Source: Agroathelia rolfsii (Eukaryota; Basidiomycota; Agaricomycetes; Amylocorticiales; Amylocorticiaceae). From it: a stretch of 64,000 nucleotides of DNA. The DNA lies in contig JABRWF010000001.1 in the NCBI GenBank assembly GCA_018343915.1, positions 496,001 to 560,000 of the forward strand. The letters run 5' to 3'. The translations under genes were made by a program, and so were the position numbers. The notes under the pieces are model-generated. The model was given only the letters and a program-made list of their open reading frames with translations. It did not search any database and was not told where the DNA came from. This document shows, piece after piece, positions 35,089 through 46,436 of this stretch (its first letter is position 1; each line of letters starts with the position of its first letter).

Positions 35089-35941
35089 TGTCAAGGGATC
35101 ACTCTTGACTATGCGGAGATAATCAAAATAATCTCCCAACACTAAACAAAGTACCTAGAATACAAGTTTTCCCATACTACCTAATCCCCTTAATCTATTG
35201 AGGGTGGCAAGGGTACTCTCCTTGTATCTTACAAAGCTCCGAAGACTTTTGTCGGAGGAGGGCGGAGGTTCCGGAGACTCCGAATCACGCGTCACGTGTC
35301 TAACTAATTAGTCTAGGGAATTTCACCCTACCAATTGAATGTGTTGGTGTGCTAAGACGCTGGGCTAGGCCCGGAGGTTAATGATCCCTGAAGGCGAAGT
35401 TGATTGAGTAATTCTAAGAGGAATACAAACGCTAAATACTTGCCTGAAGGCGAAGAGGTCAAAGCTGGCCTTTCAGGACAAGTTACATCAACTACTTATA
35501 CTACTACGAAAGCTCCGCGCTAGTTCCGACGCGGAGACAAGAGATAGAAAAAGTAGAATATGCAGGGGAAGACCTTTTCCCTAACTCTGACGGGCAGCCG
35601 TGCGGAGATACAACATTTGCGGAGGCTCCGCGCTCAGGAGCGGAGCTCCTCAAGAGTTCCGGAGCGGAAGCTCGGAGGTATATAGTGGAACCAGTATCCG
35701 TTAGGAGTCGGTCAGTGATCGGAGGTTTGTACTCCGGAGTTGTGCGGAATGGTGAACAGGAAACGCACAACTCACGATTACTCCTGTAGCGTGCGGCTTA
35801 GTCACATGAGGGCCAATCATAGGACTGCTCACTGCCTATAGACCACACTCTTAGGGTAATAAAAGAAAAATAAAAGAAATATACTACATTTGTTTGAATA
35901 AATAACAAAAAATTTATAGTACAAAAGTCCAACTCATAACA
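35089..35941 (-). repeat. 5' LTR of C3 (853 bp)
   Basis: Flanked outside by AAGAC and inside by the primer-binding site. It contains TATAAGTA, the start box, two GCCTTCAG copies bounding a possible 56-nt intron (35388-35443), and a U3 block shared with LTR-A. Confidence 0.94.
35456..35500 (-). promoter_or_regulatory. C3 core promoter: TATA and start box
   Basis: TATAAGTA starts at 35500 (minus strand) and AGCTTTGACCT starts at 35466, 34 nt downstream. Confidence 0.72.
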
Positions 35942-36456
35942 AAGACGGGGCATTACAGAGACCAAATAGCATGACCAGGGGTTCAAAAAGACCACGTGAT
36001 GTAATGAAGGCTGCTTTTTGTTCATCTCCTTCCCTGATGTGGATGTTGTTGAATCCAGCCCTGAGGTCAATCTTAGTAAACCATTGAAATTGGGTCATGT
36101 ATTCCACTATTTCAGAGATTAGGGGAAGGGGATACGTGTTCTTGATAGTTTGTTCATTAAGGGCTCGGTAGTCTTGAACAGGGCGAAGCTTGCCATTTTT
36201 CTTTGGGACAAAAAACATAGGGGCAGCAAATTCACTTCCAGATTTGCGAATATACCCCTTGGCCAGGTTATCATCAATCCATTCGTTGAGTGCATCAGTC
36301 TCGTTGCTGCTAAGGGGGTATACACGCCCTCATCTGAGCTTGGTCTCATCAAGCAACTCAATTTTATGGTCAGATGACTTATGGCTAGGTAGTCTACTTG
36401 CTTCTTCTTCAGAGAATACATCAGTGAAGTCCTCATATCCCGGCGGCATGGTACTA
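35942..36456 (-). pseudogene. pol: B2 Pol fragment 3: RT N-half
   Basis: B-family reverse transcriptase coding on the minus strand (MFFVPKKNGKLRPVQDY, TKIDLRAGFNN), with an in-frame stop near 36330 where B3 has CGA. It is bounded by C3 on the left and a solo LTR-C on the right. Confidence 0.88.
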
Positions 36457-37315
36457 TGTCAAGGGATCACTCTTGACTATGTGGAGATAATCAAAGTAAT
36501 CTCCTGCCACTAAATAAAAGTACCTAAGTTGCAAGTTTTCCCACACTACACAAACCCTTTTATCTATTGAGGGTAGTAAGGGTACTCTGCTTACGCCTTA
36601 CAAAGCTTCCAGAGACTTAAGTCGGAGGGGAGTGGAGGTTCCGGAACTTCCGAATCACGCGTCACGTGTCTAACTAAGTAATCTAGGGAATTTCACCCTA
36701 CTAATTGAATTTGTTGTTGCGCTAAGACGCTGGGCTAGGCCCGGAGATAAATGATCCCTGAAGGCAAAGTTAATTGAGTAATTCTAAGAGAAATACAAAC
36801 ACTAAATACTTGCCTGAAGGCGAAGAGGTCAAAGCTGGCCTTTCAGGACAAGTTACATCAACTACTTATACTACTACAAAAGCTCCGCGCTAGTTCCGAT
36901 GCGGAGACAAGAGATAGAGAAAGTAGAATACGCAGGGGAAGACCTTTTCCCTAACTCCGACGGGCAGCTGTGCAGAGATACAACACTTTGCGGAGGCTCC
37001 GCGTTCAGGAGCGGAGCTCCTGAAGAGCTCCGGAGCTGAAGCTCGGAAGTGTGTAGCGGAACCAGTATCCGTTAGGAGTCGGTTAGTGATCGGAGGTTTG
37101 TACTCCAGAGTTGTGCGGAATGGTGAACAAGAAACGCACAACTCACGATTACTCCTGTAGCGTGCGGCTTAGTCACATGAGGGCCAATCATAGGACCGCT
37201 CACTGCCTACAGACCACGCTCTGAGGGTAATATAATGAAAGAAAATGAAACGAAATATAATACATTGTTTAAATAATAACAAAAAATTTATAGTCCAAAA
37301 TTCCAACTCATAACA
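36457..37315 (-). repeat. Solo LTR of family C
   Basis: 859 bp, flanked by TACTA at 36452-36456 and 37316-37320. Confidence 0.94.
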
Positions 37316-37452
37316 TACTAGTGGCTTGTACAACTTCCTTTTCAGGTAAAAAGGTAACCTCTGCAGATTTCCAATCGATTACAGGGTTTTTGAGATGTAG
37401 CCAGTCAATTCCAAGGATCACATCTTCTTGGCCAATATCTACTACACAGAGT
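37316..37452 (-). pseudogene. pol: B2 Pol fragment 4: protease-RT linker
   Basis: A short B-family piece on the minus strand, matching the segment after the protease (VIDWKSAEVTFLP-like). It is cut by A2 at an AGAGT target. Confidence 0.82.
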
Positions 37453-38292
37453 TGTCATGAGTAGGACATTTTCGCCAATTTTTCGGTTATACTCTTGTAA
37501 TATTTGGACTATTATTTAATTAGTTATCGCATTTTCTTTTCATTTTCTTATACTTTCTTTATAAAATTACCCTTTAGGGCGTGGACTGTGGGCAGTGCAG
37601 TGGTTATGTGATTGGCCCTCACATGTTCCAAGCCGCACGTCACAGGAGTAATCTCGGGGCTGTGTGTACTTCCTTTTCACCATCACGCACAGCCTAGGAA
37701 TGCAGACTTCCTCCCCTGATTGATTCCTAATGGTTACTGGTACTGGTCCGGAAACGGACCTCCACACGGATGCCCGGTGGAGTTAGGATAAAAGATCTTC
37801 CCCTGCATTGCTACATTTACGCTTCTATCTCCCTCTGCGCACAGACCACTAAGGCTGCGCACGGACCTTTCTATAGCAGTATAAATAACGCATGTAACTT
37901 GTCCTGAAGAGCTCAGCTTCAACCTCTTCACCTTCAGGCAAGTAAACCAAAGTTTGTATTCCTTAAATAGATTACTAATATAAACTTCGCCTTTAGGGTA
38001 TATACTCATAGGCCTAGGCCCTTTGTCCTAGCATCTCCTTTCTCTCTCCCTCTACTTGAAGGTGGTGAAAATCCCCTTACGTGTGACTTAAGCAAAAGAG
38101 CATCGAACAAGTGTGAGATAACCGAGTACCCGGCTCCCCTTTAATAAAATCAAGGGCATAGTATCTGTGGGAAAGCTCATATTTGGGTACTTCATAAGAC
38201 TTAACACATTGAGAAGGGGCACTTATTGAATTTGTATTAATTTGTGGGTGTTGACCTACAATTTAGTCAAGTCAAGGAGTGTACCCTTGACA
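37453..38292 (+). repeat. 5' LTR of A2
   Basis: It starts TGTCATGAGTAGG and ends CCCTTGACA. The candidate U5 intron is 37938-37996 (GCAAGT donor, ACTAATA branch-like, acceptor CTTTAG). Its start box reads AGCTTCAACCT, whereas the 3' LTR keeps AGCTTCGACCT, a CpG transition. Confidence 0.94.
37880..37925 (+). promoter_or_regulatory. A2 core promoter: TATA and start box
   Basis: TATAAATA starts at 37880 and the box starts at 37915, 35 nt apart. Confidence 0.7.
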
Positions 38293-38294
38293 TT

Positions 38295-38305
38295 AGGTCG
38301 AAGCT
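38295..38305 (+). promoter_or_regulatory. Primer-binding site of A2
   Basis: AGGTCGAAGCT, 2 nt after the LTR. It matches the 3' LTR start box (53611-53621) exactly and the decayed 5' box at 10 of 11 positions. Confidence 0.8.
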
Positions 38306-39628
38306 ACCAGTTCCCTCGGACTTCCACGGTCTGAGAAGGCAAGAGTGACAATCTTGCACGAAGAGCATATTTCGCATCTTTCTATTACGTACAATTTCTG
38401 AGTGCATAAGAACCAAACTACCTCGGAAAGCAATTGTGTGTGGCCCTCCAAAGCCCATTTACAACTCCGCTTAGACAGGAATAGCGTGTACGTTCCACGC
38501 GACTTCTTGGCTGTATCCGAAGTGCACTATAAGCCTCACACGCTTAGCGTTCTAGGAGTCCTCATTGGGGATCAAGGTTTATTGGTTCTAAGTGCAAGTG
38601 GCACCTTTTCCATCCTCCCCTGCCATTATGTCATGAGTTGATCTTATGGCTTATCTTGTTCTCCTGATTTTTCTGTATTTTCTACTATTTTTCTTGAATT
38701 TATATCTTTTGATTTGAGTGCATAGGCTTTACTTCTTTATTTTGGGTTTATTGCTGCATTGTTTATATGGTACTGTACTTCATTTGGGTATGCTTCCTGA
38801 TCTTCTGATGTATATCATTGATTTGCTTCTCCCATCTTTGATGCTTCTTCTATCATTGATCTTTCCCACACTGTACTTCTGTTCTAACTCCTCTGATCCT
38901 TTCTCTTTCCTTTCTTCTATTTCCCTTGATGTGGAGTTAAGGACTATTCTTAGAGTACTTGTAAACAGTATATAGAGGCCTGCCCTTGGGGCCTTTACAA
39001 TTCAGCTTGACCACCTTTTGCCCTCTGAGTCATTCTCACTCACACCTGAAAGTTCTCATCCCCCACTCTCTCTCTTGTGTGTTTTACCCCCCCCCCCCCA
39101 TCATTATCTTTGACTTGTTATACCTGGACCCCAAGGTTAAGGGGATATGCTGTGACTCCATGCTCTAAGGGAGTATAATACTGAGTGAAAGCATGTATCA
39201 CCATGATGTGTGAACATGGACTCCTAGGATCAGGGAGTATAAAGAATTGTGTCTAGTCCAAGACAGCATGTCCCATCTGGCAAAGGGACTTTAAAGAATA
39301 CCAGTGATTATATGTTGCATGGAAGCCTTCATGAAATAGTGGGAGACCTTGCCTCTAGGTCTTTAAACATGAGTTGCACCTTCCTACTGGGGGAGATTAA
39401 AGATATCAGTAGTACCCCCCCCCCTTTGCCTAGCCTTCCCAGGCTAGATGTGTTTGGTTGGTTTGAGTCATGAGTGACCCATGACACATTACATATTTGC
39501 GTGATTATTGTGTGATTACTATACGGGCAAGCTCTAGCCCCTGCCGAAGAAGAAGAATCCCGTTATTTGCATTTGGAAACCGGTACAACCACCGGTGACG
39601 AAGAAGAACGTACATCTTTGCTCTGTGA
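38306..39628 (+). other. Untranslated leader of A2 with nested LTR-F
   Basis: Leader sequence occupies 38306-38628 and 39492-39628, like that of A1. A dyad with GCGTG and CACGC arms lies at 38484-38500. No conserved frame precedes the Gag ATG at 39629. Confidence 0.72.
38629..39486 (+). repeat. Solo LTR of family F (858 bp)
   Basis: It begins TGTCATGAGTTG and ends CATGACA, flanked by CATTA at 38624-38628 and 39487-39491. A TATATAGA sequence is followed about 35 nt later by AGCTTGACCAC, resembling the start boxes of A and B. Confidence 0.9.
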
Positions 39629-41107
39629 ATGAGCACACGTAAGGGCACCTCCTACAAGCCCAAAGAAGTTCCGGTCCCTTGGGCCACAAAGTCTACTGCC
39701 TCACCACCCGAAGTCACAAGAGAAGTCGCGTCAAGCTTGGCTCCGCATCTATCAGAAGAAGAAGAAGAATCCGGCGAAGAAGCCGTGTCAACACAGGCAT
39801 CCCCACCAAAGACACCAGAAGGCCAAGAAGAGGCAACATCAGAATACCCCTCCCCCTCCAAATTTCGACGACGTTACACCACCGAAGCATCATATCCTGA
39901 ATCACCCATTGTACCGCACCCTTCCCCTTCTAAGAGTCGCCGAGAACGCCGCCGAGAAAAGAAAAGAGAAGTCACCCCTGAAGAACCCACCACAATGTCA
40001 CTCCCACAAGAACTAAGTCAGATTCTGGTTCTTCTCCAGTCAAACCAAGCCCGTATCCAGGCATCCATGGAGCAGATGCAAGAAACCCAGGCACGCTTCG
40101 CCGACCTTCTAGAACGAGAGCAGCCTACACCTGCACCTGCCACGGCCACTGCCACCTCTACTCCTAAGGAAATAGGGCAAGCCCCTGAAAAATGGTCCGG
40201 GGATTAGTCTAAGTATCAGTCATTTGTGTTTGGCTTTGAGAACCATATCAAACTGAACCCCAAAATTTACACCTCGGACTACACCAAGGCGCAATTCTTC
40301 ATAGGCCTACTAGAAGGGGCTCTAAAAGCATGGAGTCAAAAGTTTGATGACGTCATTGACACAAAAGGGTTCAATTTTGAAAAGGACCTTTATGCAAAGT
40401 TTAAAGCGTTATATGGGGCTAGAGACTTTGGGAGAATCGCCCTCCAGAAATTGCAAGACTTGAAACAAGGAACCTCCTTGGTGGCAGACTTCACAGCCAC
40501 GTTCTCCACCCTCGCAAGCCAAACCAAGCTGTCCGACGAGGATCTAAGGGTTCGTTACTGGCAGGCCCTCTCCCCCAAGATCAAGGGTGTTATCGGAGGA
40601 TACCCAAAAGAATGCCACAATTCCTTAGAAAGTCTGATGGAAGCAGCAGTTGATGCGGAAGAAGGATTGCGAGATGCCGGAATCTGGACTGACGGTTGGA
40701 AACCCAGACCCCGGTTCCAGAATCCACAAGGTTCTGCGGCGAACCCAATCACGATAAACGCCGCACAAGCCACGTCAACTACGGCAGCACCAATGACCAC
40801 AACCCAAAGCAATCGACGACCACCATGGGACCTAAGTACGGTGCAATGCTTCAATTGCCAACAATGGGGGCACTTCGCCTCAAATTGTACCAATCCTCGA
40901 GTCTCAAGGTATCAAGGCTCCAGACCTAGGATCCAAGCAGCCACAACAACATCCGCCCCTTCTCCATCTGCCAATCAACTTGGTACCTCAGCAGCTGCTG
41001 ACAATATCAATGAAGGCTCCACAACAATGACGATGGCAGACCTACAGGCGTTAGTCGAACAGCAAGCAATGGCATTGGCCGCCTTCAAAGACAAGGCGGG
41101 TTTTTAG
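39629..41107 (+). pseudogene. gag: A2 Gag, one nonsense codon
   Basis: A 492-residue frame from ATG 39629, collinear with A1 Gag. The zinc knuckle CFNCQQWGHFASNC is intact. TAG at 40205-40207 replaces the TGG found in A1. The frame is otherwise open to GF-stop at 41105-41107. Confidence 0.92.
41098..41104 (+). other. -1 frameshift site, A2 gag-pol
   Basis: G GGT TTT in gag register with the gag stop TAG directly after. Pol is in the -1 frame. Confidence 0.73.
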
Positions 41108-43045
41108 AAGGGTCGACGGAAAGGGCCATTTCGGCTGACCCATATCTTTCAAATTGTTTCTCCTCTCTTCTCTCTTGTAATTCAGTTTCCATCTCTGGTG
41201 TGCATGGACAGCACCTTCATATTCCTCTCATGTTCCATGGACATTTTTCTTCTCTTGTAACATTAGCAATGATAGATTCTGGCGCCTCTTCCTCCTTTAT
41301 TCATTCTTGTTTCGTTAAAGAAAATAAAATCACTACAAAAAAATTACCACATAGCATTTCTGTACACAATATTGATAACTCATTAAACGCACAAGGAAAA
41401 ATTGAAGAAATCGCAATTTTAGAAACAAGCATTGGGGGAATATAAAAGAAGCTCCCCTTCCTAGTCACCAACATCGGCCTCGAAAATGTGATCCTGGGTA
41501 TTGACTGGCTCCGGTTGGAAAACCCGGTAATAGACTGGTCAGCAGGCAAGGTCGCGCACACTGACCGCCTAGCCATCTCTTCTAGTCTCTTACCAGAATG
41601 GGCTTCTGAGTACGTATCAGTCTTCTCAAAGGAAGCCTCCCAAAGACTACCGCTTAGAAAACCCTGGGATCACAAGATTGAGCTCAAGGATGGTGCACAA
41701 CTTCGGAGAAGCAAAGCATACCCACTATCCATCAAAGAAGAAGAAGTGTTGGTGGATTACCTCAAAGAAAATCTTGAAAAGGGTTACATCAGAAAGTCAG
41801 AAAGCCCTATCGCCGCCCCTATGTTTTTCGTCCCGAAAAAGAATGGTTCATTACGACCAGTTCAAGACTATCAAAAGCTCAATGCAGAAACAATTGAGAA
41901 CGCCTATCCCCTCCCCCTTATCTCTGAATTACAGGACAAAATGACCAAGTTCCGAATATTCTGTAAAATAGACCTTCAATGGGGATTTAACAATATTCGA
42001 ATCCAAGAAGGAGATGAGCATAAGGCGGCTTTCATAACAAACAAGGGCCTTTTTGAGCCAACAGTCATGACATTCGGCCTTTGTAATGCACCAGCAACAA
42101 TGCAGACAATGATGGACGATCTATTTTACAAGTTCAACCAATTAGGTTGGCTAGTCCACTACATTGATGACATTATCATTGGTGCACAAACAGAAGCCGA
42201 ACTTTGTGAACGAGTCTTGGAAGTACTAAGGGTTCTCAAAGAAAATGACTTATTCACAAACCTGGAGAAATTTGAGTATGACGTTCCCGAAGTAGACATC
42301 CTGGGTGCCCTTGTCTCATTTGGCTCGATCCGCATGACGCCAGAAAAAGTTAAGGTAGTCCTAGAATAGCCCACACCCCAGAAGGTTTCCGACGTCCGAC
42401 AATTCCGTGGCCTTGCCAATTACTACCAACGCTTCATCTGAGATTTTGCCCAGATTTGTAAACCCCTAGACCGCTTGACAGGCAAAGTCGAATGGAAATG
42501 GGGACAAGAAGAACAGGAGGCCTTCGACAAACTAAAAGAGGCCTTCACTTCGGCTCCAGTGCTAGGAGCATACAACCAAACTGCCAAAACACGTCTAGAA
42601 ACTGACGCCTCCAACTTCGCTACTGGAGCTGTGCTTCTCCAGAAACAAGGAGACAACTCATGGAGACCAATCGCATTTCTTTCTCAAGCCATGAATGATG
42701 CTGAACGGAATTATGACATTTGGGACAAAGAGATGCTAGGTATTATTAGGGCTCTAGATGCTTGGCGCCATTACCTTATTGGTCTTCCACACCCCTTTGA
42801 GATCCAAACGGACCATAAGAACCTAGAATATTGGAAGACAGCAAGAAATCTTACGCGACGACAAGCGAGGTGGTCCCTTTTCCTCTCCGAATTTCGATTC
42901 ACGATCTCCTATCTCCGAGGCTCCGAAAATGGCCGCGCCGACCCACTTTCCCACCGACCTGACTTCCAACGATTGGACGAAGAGGACAATCTTGATCAGG
43001 TAGTACTAGACGCCAAGCTGTTCCGCATCAACGCAGCAAGAAGAG

Positions 43046-44061
43046 TGTTATGAGTTGGACATTTTTCGCATTTTCCTTATGAACATGTACATATTTTTAT
43101 TGTATTTTTACGATTTTTATTGATTGAGATACGGACAAAATACCTTGCAGGTGACGTCTTGACATGCGTGTTACTGGCTGTGTTAGCCCCACGTGACAGG
43201 AGCGTTTGTAACAAGAGTATATTAGGAAGGCAGAGTCTAGATTATTCCTTTTCATCAAAAGGTCTAGACTCAGGAACTAGGGACGTTCCGATCACTGTGC
43301 GATTACTAAGGAGTACTAGACTCATCATTCTGATTGGTTGCTCATCGGACTTAGGCACAAAGCACTGCCCCTGCATTCTAGTCATTTCTGCTTATGAACC
43401 CTGCTGCGCACAGACCATCAAGGCTGCGCACGGGCCCTTCATTTTATGTATAAATACAAGCCTGTAGCCCTTACCTGAACCTTAGCTTCGACCTTTTCGC
43501 CTTCAGGTAAGGGCACCCCCCCTCTTGTATACTTACATAAAAACTAATATATCTTTCGCCTTCAGGCTTACATAAAGTCCTAGCCCAACTCCCCCTCTCC
43601 CTCTCTCTTCTCTCTCCTTATTAAGAGTAAGGCCTTTAGGGCATCTTAGTAAGCGAATAAGGCCTTGATACAAGAAGGCACCTAAATCTTGAAGTCCTCA
43701 ATACATAAGGAGGCACTGTGCGTGATAAAAGTCCTATTCATTTAGGCCAGGGCAGTAACAAGTCCCTGCAAACATTTGGTGACCACGGTGGGCTAAGCCG
43801 CCTGTCCTCAGTAAGAAATACTTGAGTAACCTATTTGACGCAAAGAGAGCACACGGGAAGACTACAAGTCCAGAGTACCGAACGCAATCCTAGCAAAGTA
43901 GGATACAAGGGTATACTATTACAAAAGGCAGCAACAGGAGCATGTGGGTGTTCGTCATAAGTCCAACCTAGTAATACACGTAAAACCCGGCCTTACAGCC
44001 CACCCTCGTACCTTACAGAGGGTTGTGTTAGTTGGATCAGTCAAGCGCGTAAGCCTTGACA
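43046..44061 (+). repeat. Solo LTR of family B in A2 pol
   Basis: 1016 bp from TGTTATGAGTTGG to CCTTGACA, flanked by AAGAG at 43041-43045 and 44062-44066. Subfamily with GTAAAACCCGGC. Candidate U5 intron 43507-43565 (GTAAGG donor, AACTAATAT, CTTCAG). Confidence 0.94.
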
Positions 44062-45830
44062 AAGAGGTCACGTCGAAATTCAAGGAGAAAAAAGCATCCT
44101 AGACCGAATTAGGGGCAAGGCTAAAGACACGGAAATTGCGAACGCTTTGGGAATGGTTAAGGAACTCGGTCTGGTCAAACTGCAAAAAGGATTAGAAGAA
44201 TGGAACAAAGAGAACGGCCTGATCCTGCACCTTGGAAAAGTCTACGTACCATGAGACACTGCCTTACGTAACGACATTATCTGGCTACATCACGATGTAC
44301 CAGCAGCTGGCCATCCGGGACGACACAAGACCCTGGAACTAGTTTCTAGAAACTACTGGTGGCCGGGGCTTACTAAGGCAGTCAACGATTACGTAGCATC
44401 ATGTCCAACTTGTCTAGCTTCCAAAACCGCTCGATCCTTACCAGTGGGACCCCTGGCACCATTACCAACCCCAGAAAGACCTTGGGAACATGTAACTGCA
44501 GATATGATTGTCAAACTCCCTAAGTCCCAAGGCTTCGACTCCATCCTGGTGGTAGTAGACAGGCTTACAAAGATGTGCCACCTTATCCCTTGCGTCGAAG
44601 CAATCACGGCATCGGAAATGGCGGACCTGTACTTGGCAAACATTTTTCGGCTACACGGGCTTCCAAAACAATGGACCACGGATCGGGGGCCCCAATTCGC
44701 TGGAAAAGTAATGAGGGAAATCCACAAGCAACTAGACATTAAGACTTCTTTATCCACCGCCTATCACCCACAGTCGGACGGACAGACAGAACGCCTCAAC
44801 CAAGAAGTCGAAGTCTATTTGCGAAGTTATATTTCCCATCGGCAGGATAACTGGGCCGGCCTTCTCCCCCTTGCCGAGTTTGCCCTCAACAATCGATAGC
44901 AGGCTTCTACAGGGTCGTCACCTTTCGAAATGAACTACGGATTCTCTCCACGAATGAACCTTACTACGGCAGGAATCCCAAACACGGAAGGAGCACAGGT
45001 CTGGACAGAAAAGGTGAAAGAACTTCAGGAAGATGCCAAGGCAGCACTTGATCATGCAGCCAGTCGCATGAAATACTTCTTTGACAAACATGCCGCGGAA
45101 ATACCAAAATACGCAGTAGGAAATAAAGTTTGGCTGAGCACCAAAAACATTAAATTAGCCCAACCATCAAAGAAGCTTTCAGCAAAGTGGATTGGCCCGT
45201 ACAAAATCACGGAACTTGTGGGAAATAGAGCAGTCTGGCTTGCCATACCAAAAAGATGGACCATTCATGACGTCTTCCATGTTTCCCTGATTAAACCCCA
45301 TGTCCAAGTAGAATTGAGACCACTTGCACCTATTCCAGAAGTCGTGGAAGTCAAAGGAGAAGAAGAGCACGAGGTGTTACATATCAAGGATAGTCGGTTA
45401 AGCCCATGAACAAAGAAGCTCGAGTACTGTTATGAGTTGGACATTTTTCGCCTTTTTCTTACGGACATGTACATAATTTTATTGTATTTTTACGGTTTTT
45501 ATTGACTGAGATATGGACGAAATACCTTGCAGGCGACATCTTGACGCGCGTGTGACTGGCTGTGTTAGCCCCACGTGACAGGAGTGCTCGTGACAAGAGT
45601 ATATTAGGAAGGCGGAGTCTAGACCATTCCTTTTCATCAAAAAGTCTAGACTCAGGAACCAGGGTCGTTCCAATCACTGTGCGATTACTAAGGAGTACTA
45701 GACTCATCATTCCGATCGGTTGCTCATCGGACTTAGGAACAAAGCACTGCCCCTGCATTCTAGTCATTTCCGCTTACGAACCCCGCTGCGCACAGACCAT
45801 CAAGGCTGCGCACGGGCCCTTCATTTTATG

Positions 45831-45876
45831 TATAAATACAAGCTTGTAGCCCTTACCTGAACCTTAGCTTCAACCT
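45831..45876 (+). promoter_or_regulatory. B4 core promoter: TATA and start box
   Basis: TATAAATA starts at 45831 and the box starts at 45866, 35 nt downstream. The arms CCCTTACCTGAA and TTCAGGTAAGGG form a dyad around the box. Confidence 0.74.
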
Positions 45877-45888
45877 TCTCGCCTTCAG

Positions 45889-45947
45889 GTAAGGGCACCC
45901 CCCCTCTTGTATACTTACATAATAACTAATATATTTCTCGCCTTCAG
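45889..45947 (+). other. Candidate 59-nt intron in U5 of B4
   Basis: CAG precedes GTAAGG, a consensus donor. AACTAATAT lies about 20 nt before the acceptor TTCAG. GCCTTCAGG occurs at both borders. Length and signals are kept in B1, B3 and the solo copy at 43046. No transcript evidence is available. Confidence 0.4.
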
Positions 45948-46425
45948 GCTTGTTCTCCTAGCTCCCCCTCTCTTTTACCTTCTTGCCTATTTAGTATAAG
46001 GCCTTAAAGGCATCTAAGTAGAATACGTAGCCCTAGTACCAGAGGGCCTCCCGAGTTATAAGTCCTCAATACAAGGAGGCATTGCGCGTGATACAAACCC
46101 TGTTCATTCAGGTAGGGGCAGTAACAAGACCCCTTAGGCGTTAGTTGTAGTACGGAGGGCTAAGCCGCCTACTCCGAGTAAGAAAGTTTAGTAAAATCTA
46201 TTTGACACAAAGAGAGCACACGGGAAGCCTTTGGCTAGAGTACCGACCGCGATCCTAGCAAAGTAGATTTGCTAGACTACTATTACAAAGGATAGCAACG
46301 GGAGCACATACGCGCCTAGTAAAACCAAACATATACGCGTTGTAAAAGGGACCTTACAGTCCACCCTCGTACCTTTGAGAGGGTTTACGTTGTTTGGTTA
46401 AGTCAAGCGTGCAAGCCTTGACATT

Positions 46426-46436
46426 AGGTTGAAGCT
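46426..46436 (+). promoter_or_regulatory. Primer-binding site of B4
   Basis: AGGTTGAAGCT, 2 nt after the LTR, is the exact reverse complement of this element's own 5' box (AGCTTCAACCT). The 3' LTR box differs at one base (AGCTTCGACCT). Confidence 0.82.

Larger units (their letters stand above)
27984..35941 (-). mobile_element. C3: complete family C chromovirus with intact gag
   Basis: The LTRs are 27984-28812 and 35089-35941. AAGAC flanks the element at 27979-27983 and 35942-35946. Gag is fully open and Pol has four nonsense codons and no frame-breaking indel once the nested solo LTR-A is removed (3564 nt). The target is the RT coding of B2. This is the best-preserved element here. Confidence 0.95.
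45428..46423 (+). repeat. 5' LTR of B4
   Basis: 996 bp, TGTTATGAG to CCTTGACA. Start box 45866-45876 reads AGCTTCAACCT. Candidate U5 intron 45889-45947 (59 nt). Confidence 0.95.

Noticed and set aside
34584..35108. A 174-codon plus-strand frame over the C3 leader
   Set aside because: It is antisense to the C3 Gag start and leader and has no motif; leader noncoding is the simpler reading.
39629..39900. Acidic and SR-like frames overlapping A2 Gag
   Set aside because: They are shifted-frame shadows of the Gag N-terminus.
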